From a virus, in IMG/VR virus record IMGVR_UViG_3300025120_000025, positions 1 through 64,000 of that record: DNA of 64,000 bases. One strand, given 5' to 3'. Below, piece by piece: positions 44,627 to 53,284 of this stretch. The translations under genes were made by a program, and so were the position numbers. Under the pieces are notes generated by a model. That model was not told the DNA's origin. It saw only the letters and a list, made by a program, of their open reading frames with translations, and made no database searches. Each line of letters begins with the position of its first letter. Positions within the stretch are counted from its first letter, which is position 1.

Positions 44627-45671
44627 TACACACTTTGGAGCAAGAAACGATAGCGAAGTCTTTAATAATTATTTCTTTAAGTTTTATGACAATGTTTTCT
44701 TTCCATATCTAGAGAAACATAATATCAAAACGTGCATACATCTAGGCGATATAACAGATAGACGTAAGTTTATAAACTTCAAGACATTACATAAGTTTAG
44801 AAAAGATTTTGTATGGCGTCTAGGTAGTATGGGTATAGACACTCATGTTATTATAGGCAACCACGATACATACTTTAAGAACACAAACGAAGTAAACAGT
44901 ATGGAAACATTGTTCACATCATTCGATGGTAAGTTAGAACCTTGGATTTATACAGAAGCATCTGAAGTAGAATTTGATGGATGTAAGATATTGTTTGTGC
45001 CTTGGATATGTGATGATAATCGTGAAAGAACTATGAACACTATTGATGAGACTGATGCACAAGTTCTTATGGGTCATTTAGAAGTCAAAGGTTTTACAAT
45101 GTATCGTGGGTTCACAAACTTTGACCATGGATTAGACAGAAGTATATTCAAGAAGTTTGATTGTGCATTTAGTGGTCACTTTCATCATAAATCAACTCAA
45201 GACAATATTACATATCTAGGTAATCCATATCAAATGACATGGTCTGACTATGGTGATAAACGTGGGTTTCACATATTCGATACAGAAACTAGAGAGATTG
45301 AATTTATTGAGAATCCGTATTCTATATTCAAGAAGTTAGAATATAATGATAGAGATAAGTCATATGAAGACTTTGATGCAAGTGATTTCAAAGACCATTT
45401 TGTAAAGGTGGTAGTAATAAACAAAATCAATGCGAAAATGTTTGACAAAGTAATAGATAAACTGTATAATGCAGATGTACATGAAATTAATATTATTGAA
45501 GATTTTACAGATTTCAATGCTACTTTTGTTGATGATAAGAATTTACAGTTAGACGATACTTTATCCTTGCTACATAGTTACGTTGATGAAGTTGACACTA
45601 CTGCGAACAAAGAACGAATAAAAAATGACATGAAACGATTATATGTTGAAGCGAGTAATCAAACAGTATGA
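44604..45671 (+). CDS. gp47: Recombination nuclease subunit gp47 (Mre11-like)
   Basis: 355 residues from the ATG at 44604 (T4 gp47 is 339). The frame is open from 44586, but MKIALVTDTHFG at 44604 gives the normal start. Phosphoesterase motifs are intact: DTH (8-10), GDITDRR, GNHDTY, and GHFHH. With gp46 it resects DNA ends for recombination-dependent replication. It overlaps the halogenase by 23 bases and gp46 by four. A perfect consensus promoter lies inside it. Confidence 0.95.
   Translation: MKIALVTDTHFGARNDSEVFNNYFFKFYDNVFFPYLEKHNIKTCIHLGDITDRRKFINFKTLHKFRKDFVWRLGSMGIDTHVIIGNHDTYFKNTNEVNSMETLFTSFDGKLEPWIYTEASEVEFDGCKILFVPWICDDNRERTMNTIDETDAQVLMGHLEVKGFTMYRGFTNFDHGLDRSIFKKFDCAFSGHFHHKSTQDNITYLGNPYQMTWSDYGDKRGFHIFDTETREIEFIENPYSIFKKLEYNDRDKSYEDFDASDFKDHFVKVVVINKINAKMFDKVIDKLYNADVHEINIIEDFTDFNATFVDDKNLQLDDTLSLLHSYVDEVDTTANKERIKNDMKRLYVEASNQTV
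45442..45470 (+). promoter_or_regulatory. Intragenic consensus promoter inside gp47
   Basis: TTGACA (45442-45447), 17-base spacer, TATAAT (45465-45470), a perfect sigma70 consensus within coding sequence, about 200 bases before gp46. It may give extra gp46 and downstream transcripts. Confidence 0.5.
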
Positions 45672-47386
45672 TAAAATTTGAATATGTAAGGTGGCGCAAT
45701 TTTCTATCTACAGGAAATCAATTCACCGAAATTGAAGTATGTAAATCACCAACGACACTTGTAGTTGGTTCAAATGGTTCTGGTAAGTCTACATTCATAG
45801 ATGCTCTATGTTTTGCATTGTTTAATAAACCTTTTCGTAAGATTAAGATTGGTCAGTTAATCAATTCAATTAACATGAAAGATGCACTAGTAGAAGTTGA
45901 ATTCAGTATTGGTTCTTCTCAGTATAAAGTAAGAAGAGGATTAAAACCTAATCTGTTTGAAATTTATCAGAACAATATCTTAATTAATCAAGATGCGGCA
46001 ACGAAAGACTATCAAGAGTTTTTAGAGAAACAGATACTAAAACTAAACTATAAGTCTTTCACTCAAATTGTTGTTCTTGGTTCATCGACTTTTATACCCT
46101 TTATGCAACTACCAGCACCTCATCGTAGAGAGATTATTGAAGATTTACTTGACATTCAAATATTCACACGAATGAATGATATTCTCAAAGGTGAGTTGTT
46201 ACAAGTTGGTTCAGAGTATAAAGATGCAGAGAGTAAACTGTCGGTTGTTCGACAGTCAATCGATTTGCAAGAAGACTACTTGGAGCGAATAGATGAGCAA
46301 CGTAAGAAATCGACAGAGGAAATTAACGAGCGAATTGTCAAGGCGAAGAACACAATACATGAATACACAGAAGAAGTCTCCGAAAAACAACGAACTATCG
46401 CTGAATTACAACGAAGCATTGAAGACGAGGAATCAATTACACGCAGAAAAAATAAAATAAACTCATTACAAGACCAGATGAAGCGAACACAAAAGAAAGT
46501 TGCGAATGATATTACATTCTATAGAGATAATGATGAGTGTAGTACTTGTAAGCAAGATATTCCTGTATCATTTAAAGAAGATGTAATCAAAGCAAGAACT
46601 GCTAAACTACAAGAGATTGAAGTGGCATCTGTTGATTTAGATAGAAAATGGGATGATACAAATACTAGATTGAATGAGATACATGAAGTTCAAAAGAAAG
46701 TAACTTGGCAACAACAATCTATTAATGATAGACAAGTTCGTATTCAAGCAGAGAACAGAAGCATTGCAGAATGGAATACAGACATTGAACGTGCGAATGC
46801 TATAGCATTAAATGATGAAGAACATCAAAACAAACTTGTTACTATGAGAGAAGAAGAACGTCAAGTATCTGACACAAAGAATACATTGAACGACAAAAGA
46901 TATTACTCAGAGATATCAGCAAACTTACTCAAAGATACTGGTATCAAAACTAAGATTATAAATCAATATCTACCAGTCATCAATCATTATGTAAATCATT
47001 TTCTACAAGCACTTGACTTCTTTGTTCAGTTTAATCTTGATGGTTCATTCAAAGAAACAATCAAGTCTAGACATAGAGATGATTTTAGTTACGCATCATT
47101 CTCTGAAGGCGAGAAGTTGAGAATTGATTTATCACTATTGTTTACTTGGCGTACTATTGCAAAGATGAAAAATTCAACTAACACAAATCTATTGATACTA
47201 GACGAAGTGTTTGATAGTTCATTAGACGCAAATGGTACAGAAGAGTTTTTAAAAATCCTAAATACTATGGACAAAGGAATCAATGCATTTGTCATATCGC
47301 ATAAAGGTGACACATTGTTTGACAAGTTTACAAACACAGTTCGTTTTGCGAAACCAAATAATTATTCTAGAATTGAGGCACAATGA
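45668..47386 (+). CDS. gp46: Recombination nuclease subunit gp46 (Rad50-like)
   Basis: 572 residues (T4 gp46 is 560). Walker A GSNGSGKST (34-42), a long coiled coil (about 175-430) with the zinc hook CSTC (291-294), the signature FSEGEKLRIDLSL, and Walker B NLLILDEVFDSSLD are all present. It forms the ATPase arm of the gp46/47 complex that processes double-strand ends. ATGA overlaps link it to gp47 and to the deformylase gene. Confidence 0.96.
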   Translation: MIKFEYVRWRNFLSTGNQFTEIEVCKSPTTLVVGSNGSGKSTFIDALCFALFNKPFRKIKIGQLINSINMKDALVEVEFSIGSSQYKVRRGLKPNLFEIYQNNILINQDAATKDYQEFLEKQILKLNYKSFTQIVVLGSSTFIPFMQLPAPHRREIIEDLLDIQIFTRMNDILKGELLQVGSEYKDAESKLSVVRQSIDLQEDYLERIDEQRKKSTEEINERIVKAKNTIHEYTEEVSEKQRTIAELQRSIEDEESITRRKNKINSLQDQMKRTQKKVANDITFYRDNDECSTCKQDIPVSFKEDVIKARTAKLQEIEVASVDLDRKWDDTNTRLNEIHEVQKKVTWQQQSINDRQVRIQAENRSIAEWNTDIERANAIALNDEEHQNKLVTMREEERQVSDTKNTLNDKRYYSEISANLLKDTGIKTKIINQYLPVINHYVNHFLQALDFFVQFNLDGSFKETIKSRHRDDFSYASFSEGEKLRIDLSLLFTWRTIAKMKNSTNTNLLILDEVFDSSLDANGTEEFLKILNTMDKGINAFVISHKGDTLFDKFTNTVRFAKPNNYSRIEAQ

Positions 47387-47940
47387 TACTACCACTAACA
47401 AATCCACATGACGTTAAGAACTTAGGCGCACCGCCTGAATTTGATTTTCTAAACCCTATTGTTGAACCTGTAGAACTTGCAGATAGACTGTGGGAGAACA
47501 TGAAACACTATAATGGTGTAGGACTATCTGCTACGCAAGTAGGTATTCATACTAAAGTGTTTGTGATGGGTAGAGATGATTTTCGTATGAATGTTTTTAA
47601 TCCTAAAGTTATTCAGATATCACCTGAACTACAAGCATTCAAAGAAGGTTGTTTAACATGGCCATTCTTAATGTTATCAATTAGAAGACCTGTAGATTGC
47701 ACTATAACATACTACAATGAACACAACGAAGCAAAGAACATCAAACTACAAGATATGTCTGCTAGAGTATTCTTACATGAGTATGACCATATGTTAGGCA
47801 TTGATTTCACACAGAGAGCATCTAAACTAGCACTAGATATTGGTATGAAGAAAAGAGATAAGATGTTAAAAAAATTGGAGCGATCCGGAAAGTTAGAGAA
47901 AGCAGATGGAGACACTTACTCAATACCACAGACTTCCTAA
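47383..47940 (+). CDS. def: Peptide deformylase
   Basis: 185 residues. All three motifs are visible: GVGLSATQ (45-52, usual GxGLAAxQ), EGCLTW (88-93, usual EGCLS), and HEYDH (132-136), giving the Cys and two His metal ligands and the catalytic Glu. It removes the formyl group from new proteins. Phage-encoded deformylases are known in marine phages. ATGA overlap with gp46; the next gene begins 35 bases before its stop. Confidence 0.92.
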   Translation: MILPLTNPHDVKNLGAPPEFDFLNPIVEPVELADRLWENMKHYNGVGLSATQVGIHTKVFVMGRDDFRMNVFNPKVIQISPELQAFKEGCLTWPFLMLSIRRPVDCTITYYNEHNEAKNIKLQDMSARVFLHEYDHMLGIDFTQRASKLALDIGMKKRDKMLKKLERSGKLEKADGDTYSIPQTS

Positions 47941-48442
47941 AGAAGACGAAATCGTATCACAAGGTTTAGAACTGTTTAGTTGGGATACTGCTATTGAAAA
48001 TTTTGAAGCATCTGTAGCAGAACGAAAAAAGTATTCTGACTTTGTTCAACGTGGTGTGAGAGTTGTGGGTATTGAGGATGAAGATGATGAAACAAAGTTT
48101 AATATGTTACCTACACTTGTTTCTCATCATGCAGAACTAATACCAGTCGTTCAAGAAATGAGAAAAGTGTTAGAATTTAAACACAATGTCAAAGACCCAC
48201 ATAGAGTTAATTGTCATATGTTTATATCACTGGTATCACACTCACAATGCTTTGACTGGCACAGTGATTATGATAACACATACATCTGGCAGATAAAGGG
48301 TAGAACAAAATGGTACACTGGTGAAGATGATGCCATACTTGAACCAAATGATATGATATATATTCCACACGGAAAGATGCACAGATTAGAAATTATAGAA
48401 CCAAGAATATCAGTAAGTTTCAGCATTGAGAGAAAGGTATAA
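47906..48442 (+). CDS. Cupin/JmjC-like Fe(II) oxygenase candidate
   Basis: 178 residues. The C-terminal half has the double-stranded beta-helix pattern with metal ligands: CFDWHSDYDNTYIWQIKG (H119 and D121) and YIPHGKMHRLEI (H155 or H159), then PRISVSFSIE with R167. This fits cupin_8/JmjC-like hydroxylases that use 2-oxoglutarate. The substrate is not known. It overlaps the deformylase gene by 35 bases. First of four such enzymes in the block up to 53.8 kb. Confidence 0.7.
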   Translation: METLTQYHRLPKEDEIVSQGLELFSWDTAIENFEASVAERKKYSDFVQRGVRVVGIEDEDDETKFNMLPTLVSHHAELIPVVQEMRKVLEFKHNVKDPHRVNCHMFISLVSHSQCFDWHSDYDNTYIWQIKGRTKWYTGEDDAILEPNDMIYIPHGKMHRLEIIEPRISVSFSIERKV

Positions 48443-48443
48443 T

Positions 48444-49577
48444 ATGGAAGAAGCAATGAAAGATTGGCAGAAAGGATATCAGTTAGATTATCTAAAAGAG
48501 ATTACTGCCGAGTACGATAATTATAATAAATACACCGATAGTCCTTTTGCACAGTTCAAGAAGAATAACGTAGCAGACTTTTTAGATAAAGGTACTCTAC
48601 GCAAAGCAGGCGATGCTTGGATTAATATTAAAGAAGCAAAAGTTCGTTCTAAGATTACGATGCATGGAACTGGACCTATCATCGGTTATAAAGAACCTGG
48701 TGATGTTATAATTGAAAATATTTCTCAGTACACAGAGAATGTAAAAAACTATATCGGAGCATATTCTAATAGAAGTTGCTGGTTGTTTGGTTGGGCAGAA
48801 GATGAAAAGTTTATTCATTTTGCTGAAGATTGTGGGTTTGAGTATGTTGGTAGTAAAATAACGACATTTGCAGAGATTTATAGCGTATACTATCGTAATT
48901 CTAGTATATCCTTCGAGGATCGTTCACACACGCTCATAGACGGCGCTGAGGCGGTTAACATCAAGAAGTGTACATTTGATAACATCGAAACATCGTTTAT
49001 CGTCACTGAACTAGAAAATATCCAACAAGAATACACAAATCACTACTCAAATTACAATAAGAAAGGATCATGGTCAGCAATATCTCTCAGAGGTTACAGA
49101 CCAGATGCATCTTTTATTGCAAAACCAGTAGAGATGAATAAGAAATGGAAAGCAGATAACGATACATGGGAAGAATGGCAATGTGAAGATACCCCATTGC
49201 GTGAAAAGTTTCCTTATGTAAATGAACTTATTTCGAAGATACCTACTGATAGGGTCGAACGGATTAGATTTATGTCTCTCGTACCAGGAGGTGGAGAATT
49301 GAGTAGACATACTGACCAAGTCGATCCTGACTTAGGTGTTGCAGACGGAAGAATTATGAGACTACATATTCCAGTAATTACAAATCCTAAGATGGAGTTT
49401 ACTTCATGGAATATGCATGGTCAGAAACATAATGTAAATATGAAAGAAGGTGAACTGTGGTACCTCGATATTCGAAAACCACACATGGCAGTGAATAATG
49501 GTGATGATATCAGAATTCATTTAGTAGTGGATGTAGAAGCAAATGATAAATGCAGACGATTATTTAGCGTTAGTTGA
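48444..49577 (+). CDS. GNAT-like domain fused to aspartyl/asparaginyl hydroxylase-like domain
   Basis: 377 residues from the ATG at 48444, with AAAGG as ribosome site (an upstream in-frame ATG at 48426 lies inside the previous gene). The N-terminal part (about 1-150) has a GNAT acetyltransferase-like layout ending FAEDCGFEYVGSKITTFAEIYSVYYR. The C-terminal part has SRHTDQVDPD (H289, D291), RLHIPV, KPHMAVNNG (H347) and R357, the pattern of aspartyl/asparaginyl beta-hydroxylase-type oxygenases. The GNAT call is weaker than the hydroxylase call. It overlaps the next gene by 35 bases. Confidence 0.7.
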   Translation: MEEAMKDWQKGYQLDYLKEITAEYDNYNKYTDSPFAQFKKNNVADFLDKGTLRKAGDAWINIKEAKVRSKITMHGTGPIIGYKEPGDVIIENISQYTENVKNYIGAYSNRSCWLFGWAEDEKFIHFAEDCGFEYVGSKITTFAEIYSVYYRNSSISFEDRSHTLIDGAEAVNIKKCTFDNIETSFIVTELENIQQEYTNHYSNYNKKGSWSAISLRGYRPDASFIAKPVEMNKKWKADNDTWEEWQCEDTPLREKFPYVNELISKIPTDRVERIRFMSLVPGGGELSRHTDQVDPDLGVADGRIMRLHIPVITNPKMEFTSWNMHGQKHNVNMKEGELWYLDIRKPHMAVNNGDDIRIHLVVDVEANDKCRRLFSVS

Positions 49578-50310
49578 AGATTGGGTCGACCCTTATGATG
49601 CACCCGTTATTGAGATGCATGATGACATTCATGTTGTTCGTGACGATTTGCTTCCTGCTGGTAGTAAGATTAGGTTCATCGACAAACTCATTAGAGATAC
49701 CGAATGCGAAGAATGGGTATTTGGAGGAAGCAACAAAGTTGGTTGGGGTCCTATTTCTTTAGCGTATGTTTGTAAAAAATATAATAAGAATTCAACTTGC
49801 TTTTGGGCGGCACGAAAAGAACCAACATGGCATCAAGAAAAATATCTTGAATACGGAGGTAATATTGAATGGGTGAAGATGGGAATGTTAAATGTTACTC
49901 TGTCAAAAGCAGAGCATTATCGCAGAGAGAGTCCGAAGACCCGAAAGACGTTGCCTTTAGGACTAGAACACGATTGGGTGCTAGGAAGTATAGTGAAAGT
50001 ATCGCAGTCGCTACCTCTAGTGCCAGACGTAATATGGACAGTAGGATCAAGCGGAACTCTGAACCGAGGGTTGCAACTTGCATTCCCAGAGTCCGAAGTT
50101 CATGTGATACAGACGGGTCATAAACTTAGTGAGAGACAGATTGGTAGAGCAATCTTACATGAAGTACCTTATAAGTTTGATAAACCAGTAAAAGAGGAAG
50201 AAGCACCACCTTTTCCTTCTGCGCCTGAATATGATGCGAAAGCATGGAAAGTGATAAAAGAAAATATGAACAATAGTAAAACTAATTTATTTTGGAATGT
50301 AGCGGCATGA
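49543..50310 (+). CDS. PLP-dependent enzyme fold (ACC deaminase / cysteine synthase-like), short form
   Basis: 255 residues. VVRDDLLPAGSKIRFIDKLI (K42) resembles the KREDL-GGxK segment that carries the PLP lysine of ACC-deaminase-type enzymes. GGSNKVGWGPISLAYVCKKY follows the helix after it, and VIWTVGSSGTLNRGLQLAF (GSSGT, 168-172) resembles the phosphate-binding loop. The protein is shorter than family members (about 300-340). It may be an active lyase or a degenerate form. Overlaps both neighbours; the substrate is unknown. Confidence 0.6.
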   Translation: MINADDYLALVEDWVDPYDAPVIEMHDDIHVVRDDLLPAGSKIRFIDKLIRDTECEEWVFGGSNKVGWGPISLAYVCKKYNKNSTCFWAARKEPTWHQEKYLEYGGNIEWVKMGMLNVTLSKAEHYRRESPKTRKTLPLGLEHDWVLGSIVKVSQSLPLVPDVIWTVGSSGTLNRGLQLAFPESEVHVIQTGHKLSERQIGRAILHEVPYKFDKPVKEEEAPPFPSAPEYDAKAWKVIKENMNNSKTNLFWNVAA

Positions 50311-50855
50311 GAAAGCAAATCGATTATGTAGATGATTTGTTTACTGATGAGTTTATTCAAGAAGTATCAACTAAGTATCATACAAATTTATTTGAATATG
50401 GCAACGTATCTAATAATCCTAATGATGCAATCTTTTGGTCATCTAGACGTTTGAATGATAATTCACCGATTACAGATTGTTGGCATCAAAAGAAAATACT
50501 TGATGTTATATCTGACTATTATAAATTTAAAACTTTCAAAGTAGACAATCAAAATATCTATATCAATGGTCAGACATATAAGTTAGATGGTTCAATGCAT
50601 ATCGATAGTGGTCATAGAACTGATCCTGATGCACACATGACAATCTTGTATATGGTAAACTGGCAAGATGCAGGCATACAAGGTTTTGAAACAAATATGG
50701 GTATTGTTCCATTCAAGGCAGGTAGAGTTGTGATTTTCAACTCAATAATGTCACATAGAGGACTATCTACTGAAAGCGTGAATAATCTAAGAATGACATT
50801 AACTTGGAAAAGTTGCGAAATAGTACTTGACAAAACTAGTCCTTTAGTGTTATAA
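50307..50855 (+). CDS. 2-oxoglutarate/Fe(II) oxygenase
   Basis: 182 residues from the ATG at 50307, which overlaps the previous stop (ATGA); a longer in-frame start at 50292 is inside the previous gene. GSMHIDSGHRTDPDAHMTILYMVN carries H98 and D100; IFNSIMSHRGLS carries H150; NLRMTLTWK carries R162 for 2-oxoglutarate. This is the usual 2OG-FeII layout of phage prolyl-hydroxylase-like proteins. The substrate is unknown. Its last bases contain a near-consensus promoter. Confidence 0.8.
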   Translation: MRKQIDYVDDLFTDEFIQEVSTKYHTNLFEYGNVSNNPNDAIFWSSRRLNDNSPITDCWHQKKILDVISDYYKFKTFKVDNQNIYINGQTYKLDGSMHIDSGHRTDPDAHMTILYMVNWQDAGIQGFETNMGIVPFKAGRVVIFNSIMSHRGLSTESVNNLRMTLTWKSCEIVLDKTSPLVL

Positions 50856-50856
50856 T
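50827..50856 (+). promoter_or_regulatory. Near-consensus promoter at the end of the oxygenase gene
   Basis: TTGACA (50827-50832), 18-base spacer, TATAAT (50851-50856). The preceding bases TAGTAC match those before the promoter at 53797. The -10 box overlaps the ATG of the 75-residue gene, so RNA from here would mainly serve the methyltransferase at 51079. Confidence 0.55.
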
Positions 50857-51082
50857 GAAAACTTATATACACGTTAATCAACATAAGATTAGAGCAAACA
50901 AAAAACATGGTACCAATGAACCTGTCATCACTATCAAAAAAGGTAGAACGAACACATATTGTCATGCAGTTAAAATACATGGCGACAGTGTAGTGAGATA
51001 TGGTGGTAGCGAAAAACCTATTCTCTCTTGCGGTGCAAGAGTAGTAATAGAAACTGACAATGAAGTAGAGGTTATTGAATGA
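50855..51082 (+). CDS. Small basic protein, unknown
   Basis: 75 residues: MKTYIHVNQHKIRANKKHG, then alternating strands (EPVITIKKGRTNTYCHAVKI, CGARVVIETDNEVEVIE). Small beta-rich basic proteins of this kind are conserved beside enzymes in marine phages without a known function. It overlaps both neighbours (TAATG and ATGA), so it is probably translated with the methyltransferase. Confidence 0.65.
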   Translation: MKTYIHVNQHKIRANKKHGTNEPVITIKKGRTNTYCHAVKIHGDSVVRYGGSEKPILSCGARVVIETDNEVEVIE

Positions 51083-52635
51083 AGCATTTTTACGAGAGAA
51101 ATAGTTATCTATTAGAACACGAAGTCAATAAGACATTCGAAGAAGTTCTATGGATGTCCGATGAAGATTTTAGAACATGGTTGCGTGATATGCGTAGAGA
51201 AGTCGTTTATTCATGGGATACTCTCGGTCTACCCCCTAGAGTTGGTTGGTCAGAAGATAAGATTATTGACCAGTTTAATAAGATGTCTAGTTTCAACGTA
51301 AAAGACTTTGAATGCTTTAATGAAGAAACTAATGACACAGATGTTATTAGAAATACTAGTGTTATAGGTAATGCCGCCAATCAGTTCTTTCCTACAATGA
51401 TGAAGACTAAGATTGTGTATAATGATATAAGTAAAGCAAAGAGCATCTACGACCATTTTGTAGACGAAGACTTATTTCAAAAGGTATACACATATGGACA
51501 TAGACATTTCAAGAGAGATAGTTTTTATCACTATTCTAATCCTGTCAAGTTGGATGATGTACTAGATTTCGAAAATCAAAAGTACAAAGTAAAATCTGGC
51601 GTAGACTTTATTAACTGGTTTGAGAAAGTAGGAAGACAATACGATACACACGACTATTGGTTGAAACCTGATAAAGAAGAAGAGTATACAGGTTATGATG
51701 ATAAACTTAGAGGTGTTAATTGGGCATCTTTAACTAGAGAAGAAATTGAGAAATTAGATATTCCTGAGAACTGTAAAGTAAACATGAAAGATGATATGAA
51801 TGTATATCAAATTATGTTTTTTAAAAAAGGTCAAAAGATTTTTCCTCTAGGTTTCAAACCATTTCGTATTTCATGGTGTCAATATGCCGTGAACTTTCCA
51901 CCATTAACTGCAAAGTATCTCTATGAAAAATATACCGAACACTTTAAAGAACAGTCTACTATTCGTATTTGGGATCCTAGTGCTGGTTGGGGTGGTCGTA
52001 TTCTCGGTGCTATGTCTGTTCGTGATGACCGCTCTATACATTATATTGGTACTGATCCCAACACTGACCACACTGTTGTATTGGAAGATGGTACCAAATC
52101 AACAAAGTATGAAGAACTAGCGAGATTTTTCAATGAAAAAACATACAGAGGCAACGGACTCTTCCCACACACAAACACATACGAGATACATCAAGTCGGT
52201 TCAGAGACCTTTGAGTGTGAGGAAAACTCTCTCGACATGGTATTCACTTCCCCACCATATTTCGCCAAAGAGGCGTACAGTGATGACGAAGAACAATCAT
52301 ACAAGAAGTTCGACCAATACGAAACGTGGGTAGAAGGTTTTCTGAGACCTACATTAGAGAATGCTTACAAGTATCTTAAAAGCGACAGATACTTGCTCTG
52401 GAACATTGCTGATGCTAAATTTGGTAACACTATGCTTCCACTAGAATCCGATAGCATAAATATATGTAAGAACCTAGGGTTTGAATATGTGACTATGTTG
52501 AAAATGGCACTTGCTCAAATGCCTGGCGGTAATAGAGTAGATGAGGAGACAGGTAAACCACGAGCAAAGAATTTTTGTAAAGTGAATGGTATCTGGTTAA
52601 AATATGAACCAATCTTTGTTTTTAGAAAGTCGTAA
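51079..52635 (+). CDS. DNA amino-methyltransferase with long N-terminal extension
   Basis: 518 residues. The C-terminal domain has motif I DPSAGWGGRILGA (299-311), IGTDPN and the catalytic motif IV TSPPYF (390-395), the pattern of N6-adenine or N4-cytosine DNA methyltransferases. The first 270 residues form a separate domain (WLRDMRREVVYSWDTLGLPP, NTSVIGNAANQFFPTMMKTK, a MFFKKGQKIFPLGFKPFRISW link) with no recognised family. No restriction enzyme is seen nearby, so it is probably an orphan methylase for protecting or marking phage DNA. Confidence 0.8.
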   Translation: MKHFYERNSYLLEHEVNKTFEEVLWMSDEDFRTWLRDMRREVVYSWDTLGLPPRVGWSEDKIIDQFNKMSSFNVKDFECFNEETNDTDVIRNTSVIGNAANQFFPTMMKTKIVYNDISKAKSIYDHFVDEDLFQKVYTYGHRHFKRDSFYHYSNPVKLDDVLDFENQKYKVKSGVDFINWFEKVGRQYDTHDYWLKPDKEEEYTGYDDKLRGVNWASLTREEIEKLDIPENCKVNMKDDMNVYQIMFFKKGQKIFPLGFKPFRISWCQYAVNFPPLTAKYLYEKYTEHFKEQSTIRIWDPSAGWGGRILGAMSVRDDRSIHYIGTDPNTDHTVVLEDGTKSTKYEELARFFNEKTYRGNGLFPHTNTYEIHQVGSETFECEENSLDMVFTSPPYFAKEAYSDDEEQSYKKFDQYETWVEGFLRPTLENAYKYLKSDRYLLWNIADAKFGNTMLPLESDSINICKNLGFEYVTMLKMALAQMPGGNRVDEETGKPRAKNFCKVNGIWLKYEPIFVFRKS

Positions 52636-53284
52636 TCTTTTTGTAAACCCTCCAGTTGATTTTGAAGATTGGGGTAATTTCGATTATGATAAAGCGTTTG
52701 GCATTGACAAGTATTGTTACAATGCATACAGGCACTTTATCTTACCTTATCTAACAGACCCAACTAATCAAACTATTGTTGATATTAACACCGGTAAAGG
52801 TTGTGGTATCGCTGGACTCAAGAGAGAGTTTGGTTTTAAAAAGTGTATCGGATTTACAGGTTCAACTCAATTACTACATCACTGCAAAGATATATGGAAT
52901 GAAAAAGGTCTATCATTCTATAAAGACTTCATCTTGTCTAAGCAAGGTAAAGCAGACTTTCTATTTTCATATGAAGCATTCGAAGATTATGATAATAAGA
53001 GTGCATTACTACTTAGACTATCACAAGCACTAAATGAAGACGGAATTTTAGTTATCATACAATCAACTTTCAATGATTATGAATATCACAGTTATGAGAA
53101 TATTCTAGAGAATGTACATGGACTTAAAAAATTATCATCTCAAGATATATCTGCCCATGTACTACAAGGAATCAAACAATTTGAACACCACAACGATGGT
53201 TCGATGTCTATTATGCATTCAAGATTTAGTAAAAACTTAACGAGACATGAGTATAAAATTATGGCAAGTGTATTTCAGAGATGA
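52604..53284 (+). CDS. SAM-dependent methyltransferase-like protein
   Basis: 226 residues. The class I fold is suggested by TIVDINTGKGCGIAGLKREFG (motif I, about 58-78), KKCIGFTGSTQLLHHCKDIW, KADFLFSYEAFED and LSQALNEDGILVII. The glycine loop is DINTGKGCG rather than DxGxGxG, so SAM binding is likely but not certain. The substrate is unknown. It overlaps the DNA methyltransferase by 32 bases and the next oxygenase by four. Confidence 0.6.
   Translation: MNQSLFLESRNLFVNPPVDFEDWGNFDYDKAFGIDKYCYNAYRHFILPYLTDPTNQTIVDINTGKGCGIAGLKREFGFKKCIGFTGSTQLLHHCKDIWNEKGLSFYKDFILSKQGKADFLFSYEAFEDYDNKSALLLRLSQALNEDGILVIIQSTFNDYEYHSYENILENVHGLKKLSSQDISAHVLQGIKQFEHHNDGSMSIMHSRFSKNLTRHEYKIMASVFQR

Noticed and set aside
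49869-50123. 84-residue + strand frame inside the PLP-fold gene
   Set aside because: Arg/Ser-rich shadow; the PLP-fold frame is the one with family motifs.
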